Of a stretch of 64,000 nucleotides of DNA, positions 27,481 through 35,392 are shown one piece after another. This stretch comes from Lacisediminihabitans changchengi (lineage in GTDB: Bacteria; Actinomycetota; Actinomycetes; Actinomycetales; Microbacteriaceae), in NCBI RefSeq assembly GCF_016634425.1, contig NZ_JAEPES010000001.1, positions 496,001-560,000 on the forward strand. Direction: 5' to 3'. The first letter of the stretch is position 1, and every line of letters starts with the position of its first letter. The notes under the pieces were generated by a model that was not told where the DNA came from, searched no databases, and saw only the letters and a list, made by a program, of their open reading frames with translations. Both the position numbers and the translations under genes were made by a program.

Positions 27481-27535
27481 GAGTTACACGTTCGAGTGGT
27501 TTTGAGCGCGGAATAACGACTCGAACATGCAACTC
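27481..27535. terminator. Long imperfect hairpin after the aminotransferase gene
   Basis: Arms at 27481-27497 and 27519-27535 pair at 15 of 17 positions (GAGTTACACGTTCGAGT with its near complement), separated by 21 nt. It begins 16 bp after the stop. There is no T run, so it may be a REP-like element as much as a terminator. Confidence 0.5.
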
Positions 27536-27572
27536 AGGGGAGGTTGGAGGCGTTGCGGGGGCGATGCAAAAA

Positions 27573-27610
27573 CATTGCAAAGAATTGCTTCCAAAGGAGT
27601 CTTTGCAATG
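27573..27610 (+). promoter_or_regulatory. Perfect 11-bp inverted repeat, operator-like, before the broken regulator
   Basis: CATTGCAAAGA (27573-27583) and TCTTTGCAATG (27600-27610) are exact complements separated by 16 nt that include AAAGGAG. TTGCAAAG-type palindromes are plausible targets of winged-helix autoregulators of the kind decayed just downstream. A trans-acting paralogue could still bind. Confidence 0.55.
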
Positions 27611-27623
27611 TTGGCTTTGCACC

Positions 27624-28071
27624 ATGAAACGGCTGGGGGAGTCCAGCGGGGCAACCAGCTATCACCTGCGCCAGCTCGAACGGCATGGCTTCGTCCGCGA
27701 GGTGGAGGGTCGTGCGTTCGGCCGCAGACTCGCCTGCAGCTCGGTCCGCCGCCCGTCTCGTCATGCGCAACTGGGAGCAGAATCGTGCGCAACTGCTCAC
27801 CGACTTCAGCGAGCAGGGCATCGAAGTGCTCGGCTCGGAGTGGACGGATGTCGCGGAGCTCTCGACCATCAATCTCCGGCTCACCCCGGCGCAACTCGGC
27901 AGCATCACCGACGCATTTCAGACCTTCATGAACGACCACATCGAAAGCCTGCGCGGTCGCAACGATCCGGGTTCACGACCGGTGCAGATCCACTTCAATG
28001 CCTTCCCCGTCATCGACGGTGACATCACTCCAGGAGGCGACATCACTCCAGGAGAGGTCGCGCAACCGTGA
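27624..28071 (+). pseudogene. Broken ArsR/winged-helix transcriptional regulator
   Basis: From ATG 27624 one frame encodes a clear recognition-helix region, RLGESSGATSYHLRQLERHG followed by FVREVEGR, typical of HTH_20/ArsR regulators, then runs into unrelated residues. A different frame continues the protein from about 27760 with VMRNWEQNRAQLLTDFSEQG and IHFNAFPVIDGD, ending at 28071. The N-terminal helices before LGESSG are missing, and 20-40 residues around the frame change are lost. An in-frame tandem repeat gives DITPGGDITPG at the end. Decay is the simplest explanation; a sequencing frameshift would not explain the missing N-terminus. Confidence 0.65.
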
Positions 28072-28169
28072 TGGAGACCGCCAAAAGCACCCCGTCCGGC
28101 CGCGCCGAAATGTCGGTGGTGGGCCGTAATTTCATACCAAGCACCACCAATCAGATAGAGGTGATCCAG

Positions 28170-28457
28170 ATGTCAACCACCGCCGCCGTTGCCAGCGACA
28201 CTGTCCCTCGCGCCGTTTCACTGTCGGAAGCCGACGTGCGCGCCATACTCCTCGAGCAGAACGAGCGTCGCCGGGTTTCCGGTTTCGACCGCGTCGTGAT
28301 GCGGGTCAGTCTGGTTGCACTTCTCTGGGCGCGCCATCACACCGAGCCTGTGTCACTGCCGCACGAGGAGCAGCTGCGACTCGTGCTCAACGACCGTGCT
28401 CGCGAAGCACGCCTGCACGAGCACTCGCTGGTCGCGCTGCTTCTGCGGCTGCCCTAA
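28170..28457 (+). CDS. Small conserved actinobacterial protein, function unknown
   Basis: A 95-residue protein from ATG 28170, with AGAGGTGATCC ahead as ribosome site. It contains AVSLSEADVRAILLEQNERR, then FDRVVMRVSLVALLWARHH, which is partly hydrophobic and may be amphipathic or a weak membrane helix. I do not recognise a named domain. An in-frame start at 28068 would overlap the preceding pseudogene. It converges with the small gene downstream of valS, leaving 7 bp. Confidence 0.65.
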   Translation: MSTTAAVASDTVPRAVSLSEADVRAILLEQNERRRVSGFDRVVMRVSLVALLWARHHTEPVSLPHEEQLRLVLNDRAREARLHEHSLVALLLRLP

Positions 28458-28464
28458 ACAGGCG

Positions 28465-28689
28465 TCAGTCGCGGGCGGCGGTCGCTTCGCCATCGGGGCC
28501 GAGACGGATGACGGTGCCGTCGTCCAACTCGACGATGGGCCTGCCTTCCAGCCAGGTCAGCGTCCAGCGCCAGTTCGTGGTGTCGAGGTCGGCGACCTCC
28601 GCCTCCACCTCGCGGATCGCCGCGACCACGGTGTCCGGCAGGCGAGCGGGGGTCTCCCCGCCGACCGGCCAGCGGGTTCCGAGCTGCAT
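28465..28689 (-). CDS. Small protein coupled to valS, function unknown
   Basis: A 74-residue protein whose ATG overlaps the valS stop (TGATG), so translation is probably coupled. Its sequence (PDTVVAAIREVEAEVADLD, then NWRWTLTWLEGRPIVELDDG) looks like a compact alpha-beta fold with no signal or membrane segment. Similar short reading frames follow valS in other Microbacteriaceae as far as I recall; no function is known to me. Confidence 0.65.
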   Translation of the reverse strand: MQLGTRWPVGGETPARLPDTVVAAIREVEAEVADLDTTNWRWTLTWLEGRPIVELDDGTVIRLGPDGEATAARD

Positions 28690-31277
28690 CAGTCGGCCTG
28701 CTCTTCCAGCACGACCGCGGTGACGGCGACCTCGTCGCCTTCGGTGAAGGTCAGTTCCTGAATGCGTCCGACCGCCTTGAGGTCCTCGGCCGCGGCAGCG
28801 AGCAGCGCCGGACCCGCGATTGTCGCGCTCGTCGCGATCGTCTTCTGCGATGCCTTCGCGTCGGTCTTCGCACGACGGATGCCGATCAGAGCCTGACTGA
28901 CTAGAACTCGCAGTCCCGTGGGCTCCACAGTCCCGCCCGCGATACCGGCGAGTTCCGCCTCGGTCGGCCATGCAGACGTGTGGATGCTGCCCTCATGGGT
29001 CCAGCTCCAGACCTCTTCGGTGGCGAACGGCAGGTACGGCGCGAGCAGACGCAGGAACACGTCGACGGCACCGCGCAGGGTGAGCACGGCCGAGGCCTGC
29101 TCGTCCGCGCTGGCGGCTCCATAGGCGCGCTCCTTGACCACCTCGAGGTAGTCGTCGCAGAAGATCCAGAACTGGTGCTCGATCACCTCGAGTGCCTTGG
29201 CGTGGTCGAGGTCGTCGAAGGCCGCCGTGGCGGTGCGCACTACGGCCGCGAGCTCGGCAAGCAGGTCGAGGTCGAGCGGGTTCGTGATCGTCGCGTCCGT
29301 GGAGGCGGGCTCGGGGAACGAGTACACGAACTTGGCCGCGTTGAGCACCTTGATCGCGAGCCGCCGGCCGATCTTCATCTGCTTCGGGTTCTGAGGATCG
29401 AAGGCCGCGTCGGTTCCCAGGCGACTCGACGCTGCCCAGTAGCGCACCGCATCCGCCCCATGCTCGTCGAGAACGGCCGCGGGGGTGACCACGTTGCCCT
29501 TCGACTTCGACATCTTCTTGCGGTCGGGGTCGACGATGAAGCCAGAAATACCGGCGTTCTTCCACGGGATGGTGCCGTGCTCGAGCTCTGCGCGCAGCAC
29601 TGTGGAGAACAGCCAGGTGCGAATGATGTCCTGCCCCTGGCTGCGCAGCGAGTACGGGAAGACCAGGTCGAACAGCTCGGGGTCGCGCTCCCAACCGCCG
29701 GCGATCTGCGGGGTGAGTGAGGATGTCGCCCAGGTGTCCATGATGTCGACCTCGCCGATGAAGCCGCCGGGCACGCCGCGCTGGTTCTCGTCGTAGCCGG
29801 GAGCGGTGGCGGATGACGGGTCGACCGGGAGCAGATCCTCGCTCGGCACGATCACGCCGGCCTTCTCGCCGTCCGCATCGAGTTCGTACCAGACCGGGAT
29901 CGGCACCCCGAAGAAGCGCTGGCGCGAGATCAACCAGTCGCCGGTGAGCCCGCCGACCCAGTTGTCGTAGCGCACCCGCATAAAGTCGGGGGCGAAGGTG
30001 ATCTCGGTGCCTCGATTCAGCATGGTGTCGCGCAGCGCGAGATCGCGGGCACCGTTAGAGATGTACCACTGGCGGGTGGAGACGATCTCGAGCGGCTTGT
30101 CGCCTTTCTCGAAGAACTTCACCTGGTGGGTGATCTTGCGCGGTTCGCCAACCATCTCGCCGCTGGCCTGCAGCAGTTCCACGATCTTCGCCTTGGCACT
30201 GAACACCGTCTTGCCCGCCAGCTCCGCGTAGGCTGCGCGCGCGGCATCCGTCACGATCACGTCGGGGGCGTCGGCGATGAGGCGCCCGTCGCGGCCGATG
30301 ATGGTGCGGTTCGGCAGGCTCAACTCGCGCCACCAGGTGACGTCGGTGATGTCACCGAAGGTCGCGATCATCGCGATGCCAGAGCCCTTGTCTTTCTGGG
30401 CAAGGTGGTGTGCGAGAACCGGGATCTCGACGTCGAACAGGGGAGTGCGCACGGTGGTGCCGAACAGCGACTGGTAGCGCTCATCGTCGGGGTGCGCGAC
30501 CAGGGCGACCGCGGCCGGGATCAACTCGGGGCGGGTGGTCTCGATGAAGATGTCGTCGCTCGGGCCATGGAAGGCGACGCGGTGGTAGGCGGCGGGCTGC
30601 TCCTTGTCTTCGAGCTCGGCCTGGGCGACGGCGGTGCGGAAGGTGACATCCCACAGGGTCGGGGCGTCGGCCTGGTAGGCCTCGCCGCGGGCGAGGTTGC
30701 GCAGGAAGGCGCGCTGGGCCGCGGTCTGCGCCTCGTTGCCGATCGTGCGGTAGCTGAGGTCGTAGTCGACGCTCAGACCCAGCTGACGGAAGACATCCTC
30801 GAACTGCTTCTCGTCTTCGACGGTGAGGCGCTCGCACAGCTCGGTGAAGTTGCGTCGCGAAATCGGCAGCTGGTCGGCGGCTTTGCTGCTCGAACTGGAC
30901 CCATCAGCATTGGCACCACCCTGCAGCGGGGGAGCGAAGTCGGGGTCGTACGGAAGCGAGGGGTCGCAGCGCACACCGTAGTAGTTCTGAACGCGCCGCT
31001 CGGTGGGCAGACCGTTGTCGTCCCAGCCCATCGGGTAGAAGATGCTCTTGCCCTGCATGCGGTTGTAGCGAGCGAGCAGGTCCATGTGCGTGTAACTGAA
31101 CACGTGGCCGATGTGCAGGCTGCCGGAGGCGGTGGGCGGCGGGGTGTCGATCGAGTAGACGTTCTCGCGCGTTGCGCTGTCACGATCGAACCGGTAGGTG
31201 CCGTCGGAGGCCCAGTGTGCTCCCCATCTGGCTTCGAGCCCCTCGAGGGCGGGCTTGTCTGGGATGGCGGCGGCCAT
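28689..31277 (-). CDS. valS: Valyl-tRNA synthetase
   Basis: ValS charges tRNA-Val with valine. The class Ia enzyme has 862 residues, with the HIGH motif at 55-58 (PPPTASGSLHIGHVFSYTHM), the editing domain in the middle, and KKMSKSKGNVV at about 585. It ends in a helical anticodon domain and lacks an obvious long C-terminal coiled coil. ATG 31277 is chosen because GGAG lies upstream and the protein then begins AAIPDKPALEGLEARW; an in-frame start at 31349 would add 24 unlikely residues. No T-box is apparent in its leader. Confidence 0.97.
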   Translation of the reverse strand: MAAAIPDKPALEGLEARWGAHWASDGTYRFDRDSATRENVYSIDTPPPTASGSLHIGHVFSYTHMDLLARYNRMQGKSIFYPMGWDDNGLPTERRVQNYYGVRCDPSLPYDPDFAPPLQGGANADGSSSSSKAADQLPISRRNFTELCERLTVEDEKQFEDVFRQLGLSVDYDLSYRTIGNEAQTAAQRAFLRNLARGEAYQADAPTLWDVTFRTAVAQAELEDKEQPAAYHRVAFHGPSDDIFIETTRPELIPAAVALVAHPDDERYQSLFGTTVRTPLFDVEIPVLAHHLAQKDKGSGIAMIATFGDITDVTWWRELSLPNRTIIGRDGRLIADAPDVIVTDAARAAYAELAGKTVFSAKAKIVELLQASGEMVGEPRKITHQVKFFEKGDKPLEIVSTRQWYISNGARDLALRDTMLNRGTEITFAPDFMRVRYDNWVGGLTGDWLISRQRFFGVPIPVWYELDADGEKAGVIVPSEDLLPVDPSSATAPGYDENQRGVPGGFIGEVDIMDTWATSSLTPQIAGGWERDPELFDLVFPYSLRSQGQDIIRTWLFSTVLRAELEHGTIPWKNAGISGFIVDPDRKKMSKSKGNVVTPAAVLDEHGADAVRYWAASSRLGTDAAFDPQNPKQMKIGRRLAIKVLNAAKFVYSFPEPASTDATITNPLDLDLLAELAAVVRTATAAFDDLDHAKALEVIEHQFWIFCDDYLEVVKERAYGAASADEQASAVLTLRGAVDVFLRLLAPYLPFATEEVWSWTHEGSIHTSAWPTEAELAGIAGGTVEPTGLRVLVSQALIGIRRAKTDAKASQKTIATSATIAGPALLAAAAEDLKAVGRIQELTFTEGDEVAVTAVVLEEQAD

Positions 31278-31364
31278 GATTACTCCGGTTCGATATGTGC
31301 GGCACCGAGTCGATGGTGAGGTGCCTGAGTGTGACGGGACTGCAGCCATTCTACCGCCGTGCCG

Positions 31365-32729
31365 TTAGCGCGTTATCGTCACCGTGCGGTTGGTGATGAG
31401 TCCTGCCGCGTTCTCCAGCGTCACCGTGTACACCTGGCTCGGCTGAGAGCAGTCGTAGGTCAGGTCGGTGTACGTGTCGGTCGGCGGCAGGTCGCTCGCG
31501 TACGGGTCCTGTTTGGCGTTGGTGGTGCCGACGCCGATGTACGCGGTCTTCGCGTCGGTGCTTCCCCAGGTGAAGGTGAGGGCGACGTCGCCGCTGTCTG
31601 ACGAGCATCCCGCGCTGCTCTGAGCGCTGAAGGTCGCGAACGTCGGGTTGGTCGGGGCGGGCGGAGCCGTCTGGGTGGGGCTCGGCGTCGGGCTCGGTGT
31701 CGGCGTGGCTGAGGGCGTCGTCGACGGGGTGGGTGATGGCGTGTCGGATGTGGTCACTGAGGGGGAGGGCGATGCGGCGGTCCCTCCGCCGATGGTGCGG
31801 GTCAGCAGGAGCAGCACCAACACCAGGACGGCCACCAGGAGCACGGCACCGACGACGATCAGGATGATGAGGGTGCGCTTCGACTGCGGAGGTTCGGTCG
31901 GTGGGGTGCGGCGCCCCATCGCCTCGGTCGCCGGCACTGACTGGGTCGCCTGCGGTCCGGCGGGAAACAGGGGATCGAACGCTCCCGCTCCCGGGTAGGC
32001 TTCGGGCGGCTGCTGGTCGAACCGGCGGGTGGCCTGGTCGTCTGCGGGGCTGCGCGTGGCGGCCGGCCAGCCCCCGAAGGGCTGGTCGTAGCGCTGGGTC
32101 GCGGGTTCGTCGACGGGCGCTGTGGTGCCCGGAAAGGCGAAGAGCTCGGTCGCGGGGCCGTCGTCGGTGACGGATGACTCGGTGACGGATGACTCGGTGC
32201 CGGACCGCTCGTCTGGGATCTCGTTGGCGGTGGAGGCGTCCTCGTCGCTGAGCCCGGCATCCCGAGGTTCGCCCTCCGGTTCGCGCTGCGATGGAGGCGT
32301 AAACAGCTGCGTCATCGGGCCAGGGACGGCAGGCTCGGCTGTGGCTGTGGCTGTGGCTGTGGCTGTGGCCGAGTCGGTGTCGGCCGGGTCGCTGGTGGCC
32401 TCCTCGGCGAGGTCGCCGTCGGCGTCGGCGTCGTCGTCGTCGGGGTCGCTGAAATCGAAGATGTCGGTGCCGACCCCGCCGTCCGCCTGGTCATCTGCTC
32501 CCGGGTCGACGTCCACCTGCTCGCCCGGTAGCTGCTCCGCGACCGGCAGCTGCGTGGTGGGCTGCTCGCCGGTCGACGCGTGTCCCGCCTCCTGCTCGTT
32601 CGGGTTTTGGCTGTTGTTGCTGGCTGCAGCCGCGGCTGCTGCTTCCTCTGCTGCGCGCCGCTCCCGCCGCGTGGGGAGGTCGCCGGACTCGCCGGGGGTG
32701 AAGCTTTCGGTGGGGGTGTCGTCGCTCAT
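31365..32729 (-). CDS. Low-complexity protein with central membrane helix and extracytoplasmic domain
   Basis: The 454-residue protein starts with about 265 disordered, acidic, Pro/Thr/Ala-rich residues that include LPTRRERRAAEEAA near the N-terminus. One strong helix (TLIILIVVGAVLLVAVLVLV) follows, then a Ser/Thr/Pro stalk (about SPSPSVTTSDTPSPTPS), and a small beta-rich domain of about 100 residues with a probable disulfide (SSAGCSSDSGDVALTFTW and LTYDCSQPSQVYTVTL). ATG 32729 has GGGAG upstream. It is presumably anchored with the small domain outside. Role unknown. Confidence 0.75.
   Translation of the reverse strand: MSDDTPTESFTPGESGDLPTRRERRAAEEAAAAAAASNNSQNPNEQEAGHASTGEQPTTQLPVAEQLPGEQVDVDPGADDQADGGVGTDIFDFSDPDDDDADADGDLAEEATSDPADTDSATATATATATAEPAVPGPMTQLFTPPSQREPEGEPRDAGLSDEDASTANEIPDERSGTESSVTESSVTDDGPATELFAFPGTTAPVDEPATQRYDQPFGGWPAATRSPADDQATRRFDQQPPEAYPGAGAFDPLFPAGPQATQSVPATEAMGRRTPPTEPPQSKRTLIILIVVGAVLLVAVLVLVLLLLTRTIGGGTAASPSPSVTTSDTPSPTPSTTPSATPTPSPTPSPTQTAPPAPTNPTFATFSAQSSAGCSSDSGDVALTFTWGSTDAKTAYIGVGTTNAKQDPYASDLPPTDTYTDLTYDCSQPSQVYTVTLENAAGLITNRTVTITR
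32337..32366. repeat. Five GGCTGT hexanucleotide units in the coding sequence
   Basis: A perfect (GGCTGT)5 array gives an Ala-Thr dipeptide run in the N-terminal disordered region of the protein at 31365-32729. Slippage would change the length in frame. Confidence 0.8.
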
Positions 32730-32941
32730 GGGCTCTCCCGGATCGCGTGGCATCGGGGCGCCCCACTACGCGAACGTGCTGTGATCGAGCAGGGGTGCCG
32801 CTCGCAATCCTATTCGCGGGCGGCTCTGCGGGTTACTCCGTGCCTGATCAGCCGGGCAGTGTGGTCATCCGTCCGACCAGCAGCGTGCCCGACCTGCAGC
32901 CTGCCCGACCAGCAGCCGACATTCCCTGCAGCCACCATCCC
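32730..32941. other. Non-coding stretch rich in CTGCAG/CAGC motifs beside repeat copy C
   Basis: Nothing here looks coding. The part nearest copy C has CTGCAGCC at intervals (near 32894, 32926 and 32942) and CCCGACCAGCAGC twice, as if the inner end of the dispersed repeat had been partly duplicated. The promoter of the gene ending at 32729 must lie at its left edge. Confidence 0.5.
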
Positions 32942-33029
32942 CTGCAGCCAACAGGATGGCGGTCTTGATATTGCCGAATCTGTCCTGTTGAGCGACTAAA
33001 ACGCCCATTTCATCCTGTTGGCGGAGGGG
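32942..33029 (+). repeat. Dispersed three-arm repeat, copy C (solo)
   Basis: CTGCAGCCAACAGGATGG begins the element. Arms are CAACAGG at 32949, CCTGTTG at 32984 and CCTGTTG at 33014, giving spacings of 35 and 30; the outer end is GCGGAGGGGG. It lies in the gap downstream of the peptide ATPase gene and has no nuclease gene beside it. Confidence 0.9.
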
Positions 33030-33077
33030 GATGGGGGAAGCGAAGGGACGGGAACGCCGCGGGGGCTGCTGCTGGCG

Positions 33078-34598
33078 CTAGCGTCGCAGATCGGGCACCG
33101 CTGCGAGAAGGGCCTGGGTGTATGGATGCTGCGGGGCGGCGAACACCGTCTCGGTCGCGCCGCGCTCCACCACACTGCCGTTTTTCATCACGAGCAGCTC
33201 ATCACTCACCTGCCGTACCACGCCCAGATCGTGGGTGATGAATAGATAGCTCAGCCCCAGGTCACGCTGCAAGCGGTCGAGCAGCGCGAGTACCTGCGCC
33301 TGCACCGAGACATCGAGGTTCGACACTGGTTCGTCGCAGACGATCACATCGGGTCTGGCGGCGATCGCGCGGGCGATGGCGACCCGCTGCTGCTGGCCAC
33401 CCGACAAGACCCGCGGATGCCGCGGCAGCACGCTCGCGTCCAACCCGACCTGCTCCACCAGGGTGACGAGCTCGGCGGTCGTCGGTCGCCCACCGAGCGC
33501 ATCGGCGAGGATCTGCCGCACCGTCAGCCGCGGATCGAACGAGCTCAGCGCATCCTGGTAGATCGCGCCGATGCGCGCTCGCCGGGAGGTGCGCTCGCGC
33601 TCGGGCACCGCGGTCCACGGCTGGCCGAACAGCTCGACGGCTCCCGCGTCCGGGCGTTCAAGCGCCAGGGTGAGCCGCGCGAGGGTCGTCTTTCCCGAGC
33701 CGGATTCGCCGACCACGCCGAGCGTGCGACCTCGGCGCAATCCGAATGACACGGCATCGACCGCAACCAGAGACCCGAATCGCTTGGTCAGCTTCGTTGC
33801 CGTTACGACCGGCTCACCGGCCGGCATCCCGTCGTGTGCCCGCCCGCCCGGCACCGCCGCGACCAATTGCTGCGTGTACGGATGCCGCGGCTCCCGCAGC
33901 ACCTGCTGCGTGCTCCCCGACTCGACCACGACCCCCTCGCGCATCACGACGACGTGGGATGCCAGCCGCGACACCACCGACAGGTCGTGGCTGATCAGCA
34001 GGATCGCGGTGCCGGCGTCTCGAAGCCCTCCCAGCAGGTCGAGGATGCCGGCCGTGACGGTGGCATCGAGCGCGGTGGTGGGCTCATCGGCGATCAGCAG
34101 GCGAGGGCCCGCGGCGATCGCTGAGGCGATGATCGCGCGCTGTCGCAGGCCGCCGGAGAGCTCGTCAGGTCGCTGGTTCGCGCGGAATGCGGGCATCCCG
34201 ACCGAGTCCAATAGGTCGTTGACGCGATCCTGTCGCTGGCGCGCGGTCGAATTCGTGTGAATGCGAAGCGCGTCGGCGATCTCACGACCGACCGTGCGCA
34301 GGGGATCCAGCGCGACGAGGGCGCCCTGCGAGACGAAGCCGATGTCCCGCCCGCGGAGAGTACGCAGGCTGCGCGGGGAGGCGTCGGTCACCTCGACGCC
34401 ATCGAACCGGATCGACCCCGACACGCGAGCGCCGCGGCCGGCCAGCCCGAGGAGAGTGCGTGCGGTGACGCTCTTTCCCGATCCGGATTCGCCGACGATG
34501 GCGACGCATGCCCCGGCGGGAATGTCGAACGAGACATCCCGTACCGCAGCGAGCGATCCGAAGCTCACTGAGAGATTTTTCACCGAGAGGAGGCTCAC
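33078..34598 (-). CDS. Fused dipeptide/oligopeptide ABC transporter ATPase (DppD-DppF type)
   Basis: A single 506-residue chain holds two complete ATPase domains. The first (about 1-235) has GESGSGKSVTARTLL, LSGGLRQRAIIASAIA and LLIADEPTTALD; the second (about 258-500) has GESGSGKTTLARLTL, LSGGQQQRVAIARAIA and VIVCDEPVSNLD. Together they drive the two permeases downstream of the lipoprotein gene. The GTG start at 34598 overlaps the upstream permease stop (GTGA). Fusion of the two subunits is common in actinobacteria and fixes a 1:1 ratio. Confidence 0.93.
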   Translation of the reverse strand: MSLLSVKNLSVSFGSLAAVRDVSFDIPAGACVAIVGESGSGKSVTARTLLGLAGRGARVSGSIRFDGVEVTDASPRSLRTLRGRDIGFVSQGALVALDPLRTVGREIADALRIHTNSTARQRQDRVNDLLDSVGMPAFRANQRPDELSGGLRQRAIIASAIAAGPRLLIADEPTTALDATVTAGILDLLGGLRDAGTAILLISHDLSVVSRLASHVVVMREGVVVESGSTQQVLREPRHPYTQQLVAAVPGGRAHDGMPAGEPVVTATKLTKRFGSLVAVDAVSFGLRRGRTLGVVGESGSGKTTLARLTLALERPDAGAVELFGQPWTAVPERERTSRRARIGAIYQDALSSFDPRLTVRQILADALGGRPTTAELVTLVEQVGLDASVLPRHPRVLSGGQQQRVAIARAIAARPDVIVCDEPVSNLDVSVQAQVLALLDRLQRDLGLSYLFITHDLGVVRQVSDELLVMKNGSVVERGATETVFAAPQHPYTQALLAAVPDLRR

Positions 34599-35392
34599 GA
34601 TCGCACCCGCTCCTGCAGTCCGCGTCCGAGCAGGGTGGTAGCGGCGGCGGTCAGCACGATGAAGAGCCCGGGAAAGAAGGTCAGCCACCAGAACGAGGAG
34701 ATGTAGGTGCGACCGGCCGAAAGCATCGCGCCCCATTCGGCGGCGGGCGGCACGGTGCCGAGTCCGAGATAGCTGAGCGACGAGGCCCAGACGATCGACT
34801 GGCCCACTCCGAGCGTGACCAACACGAACAGTGAGCCGGCGACGTTCGGCAGCAGGTGGCGAGACACCCGAAAGAATGTGCTGCGGCCGAGCACGAGCGA
34901 TGCCTCGAGGTACGGCGCCCGCTTCACCACGAGCACGCGGCTGCGGATGATGCGGCTGTAGCCCGGCGCGGTGGCGAGCCCCACCGCAATGGTCGAGGTC
35001 AGCACGCCCGGTCCGTAGATCACGATGAAGAGCAGCGCGAACAGCAGCCCGGGAAAGGCAAACAGCACCTCGACGAATCGGGTGGTGCCGAAGTCGAGCC
35101 AGCGCGGTCCGAGCCCCGCGAGCAGTCCGAGCACCACCGCGAGTGCCACCCCGATCGCCGTCGCGGTCAGGCCGATCAGCACCGAGGCTCCGGCACCATG
35201 AACGATGCGGGTATAGACGTCGCGCCCCGACTCGTCGGTGCCGAACGGATGCCCGAACGACGGCGGCAGAAAACTCGCCGTCGGGTGGATGGCGAGTGGG
35301 TCACCCGGCGCGAGCAGGTTCGGTGCGATCGCCGCGAGCGCAATGAAGAGCAGGACGGCCAGCGAGACGATGACGGTAGGGCGCCTCATCAT
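34595..35392 (-). CDS. Peptide ABC transporter permease (DppC-like)
   Basis: The 265-residue protein has an N-terminal helix (TVIVSLAVLLFIALAAIAP), the DppC/OppC marker FGTDESGRDVYTRIVHGA, about five further helices and the EAA-type loop YLEASLVLGRSTFFRVSRHL that docks on the ATPase. ATG 35392 overlaps the DppB-like stop as ATGA. It forms the second half of the membrane channel. Confidence 0.93.
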   Translation of the reverse strand: MMRRPTVIVSLAVLLFIALAAIAPNLLAPGDPLAIHPTASFLPPSFGHPFGTDESGRDVYTRIVHGAGASVLIGLTATAIGVALAVVLGLLAGLGPRWLDFGTTRFVEVLFAFPGLLFALLFIVIYGPGVLTSTIAVGLATAPGYSRIIRSRVLVVKRAPYLEASLVLGRSTFFRVSRHLLPNVAGSLFVLVTLGVGQSIVWASSLSYLGLGTVPPAAEWGAMLSAGRTYISSFWWLTFFPGLFIVLTAAATTLLGRGLQERVRS

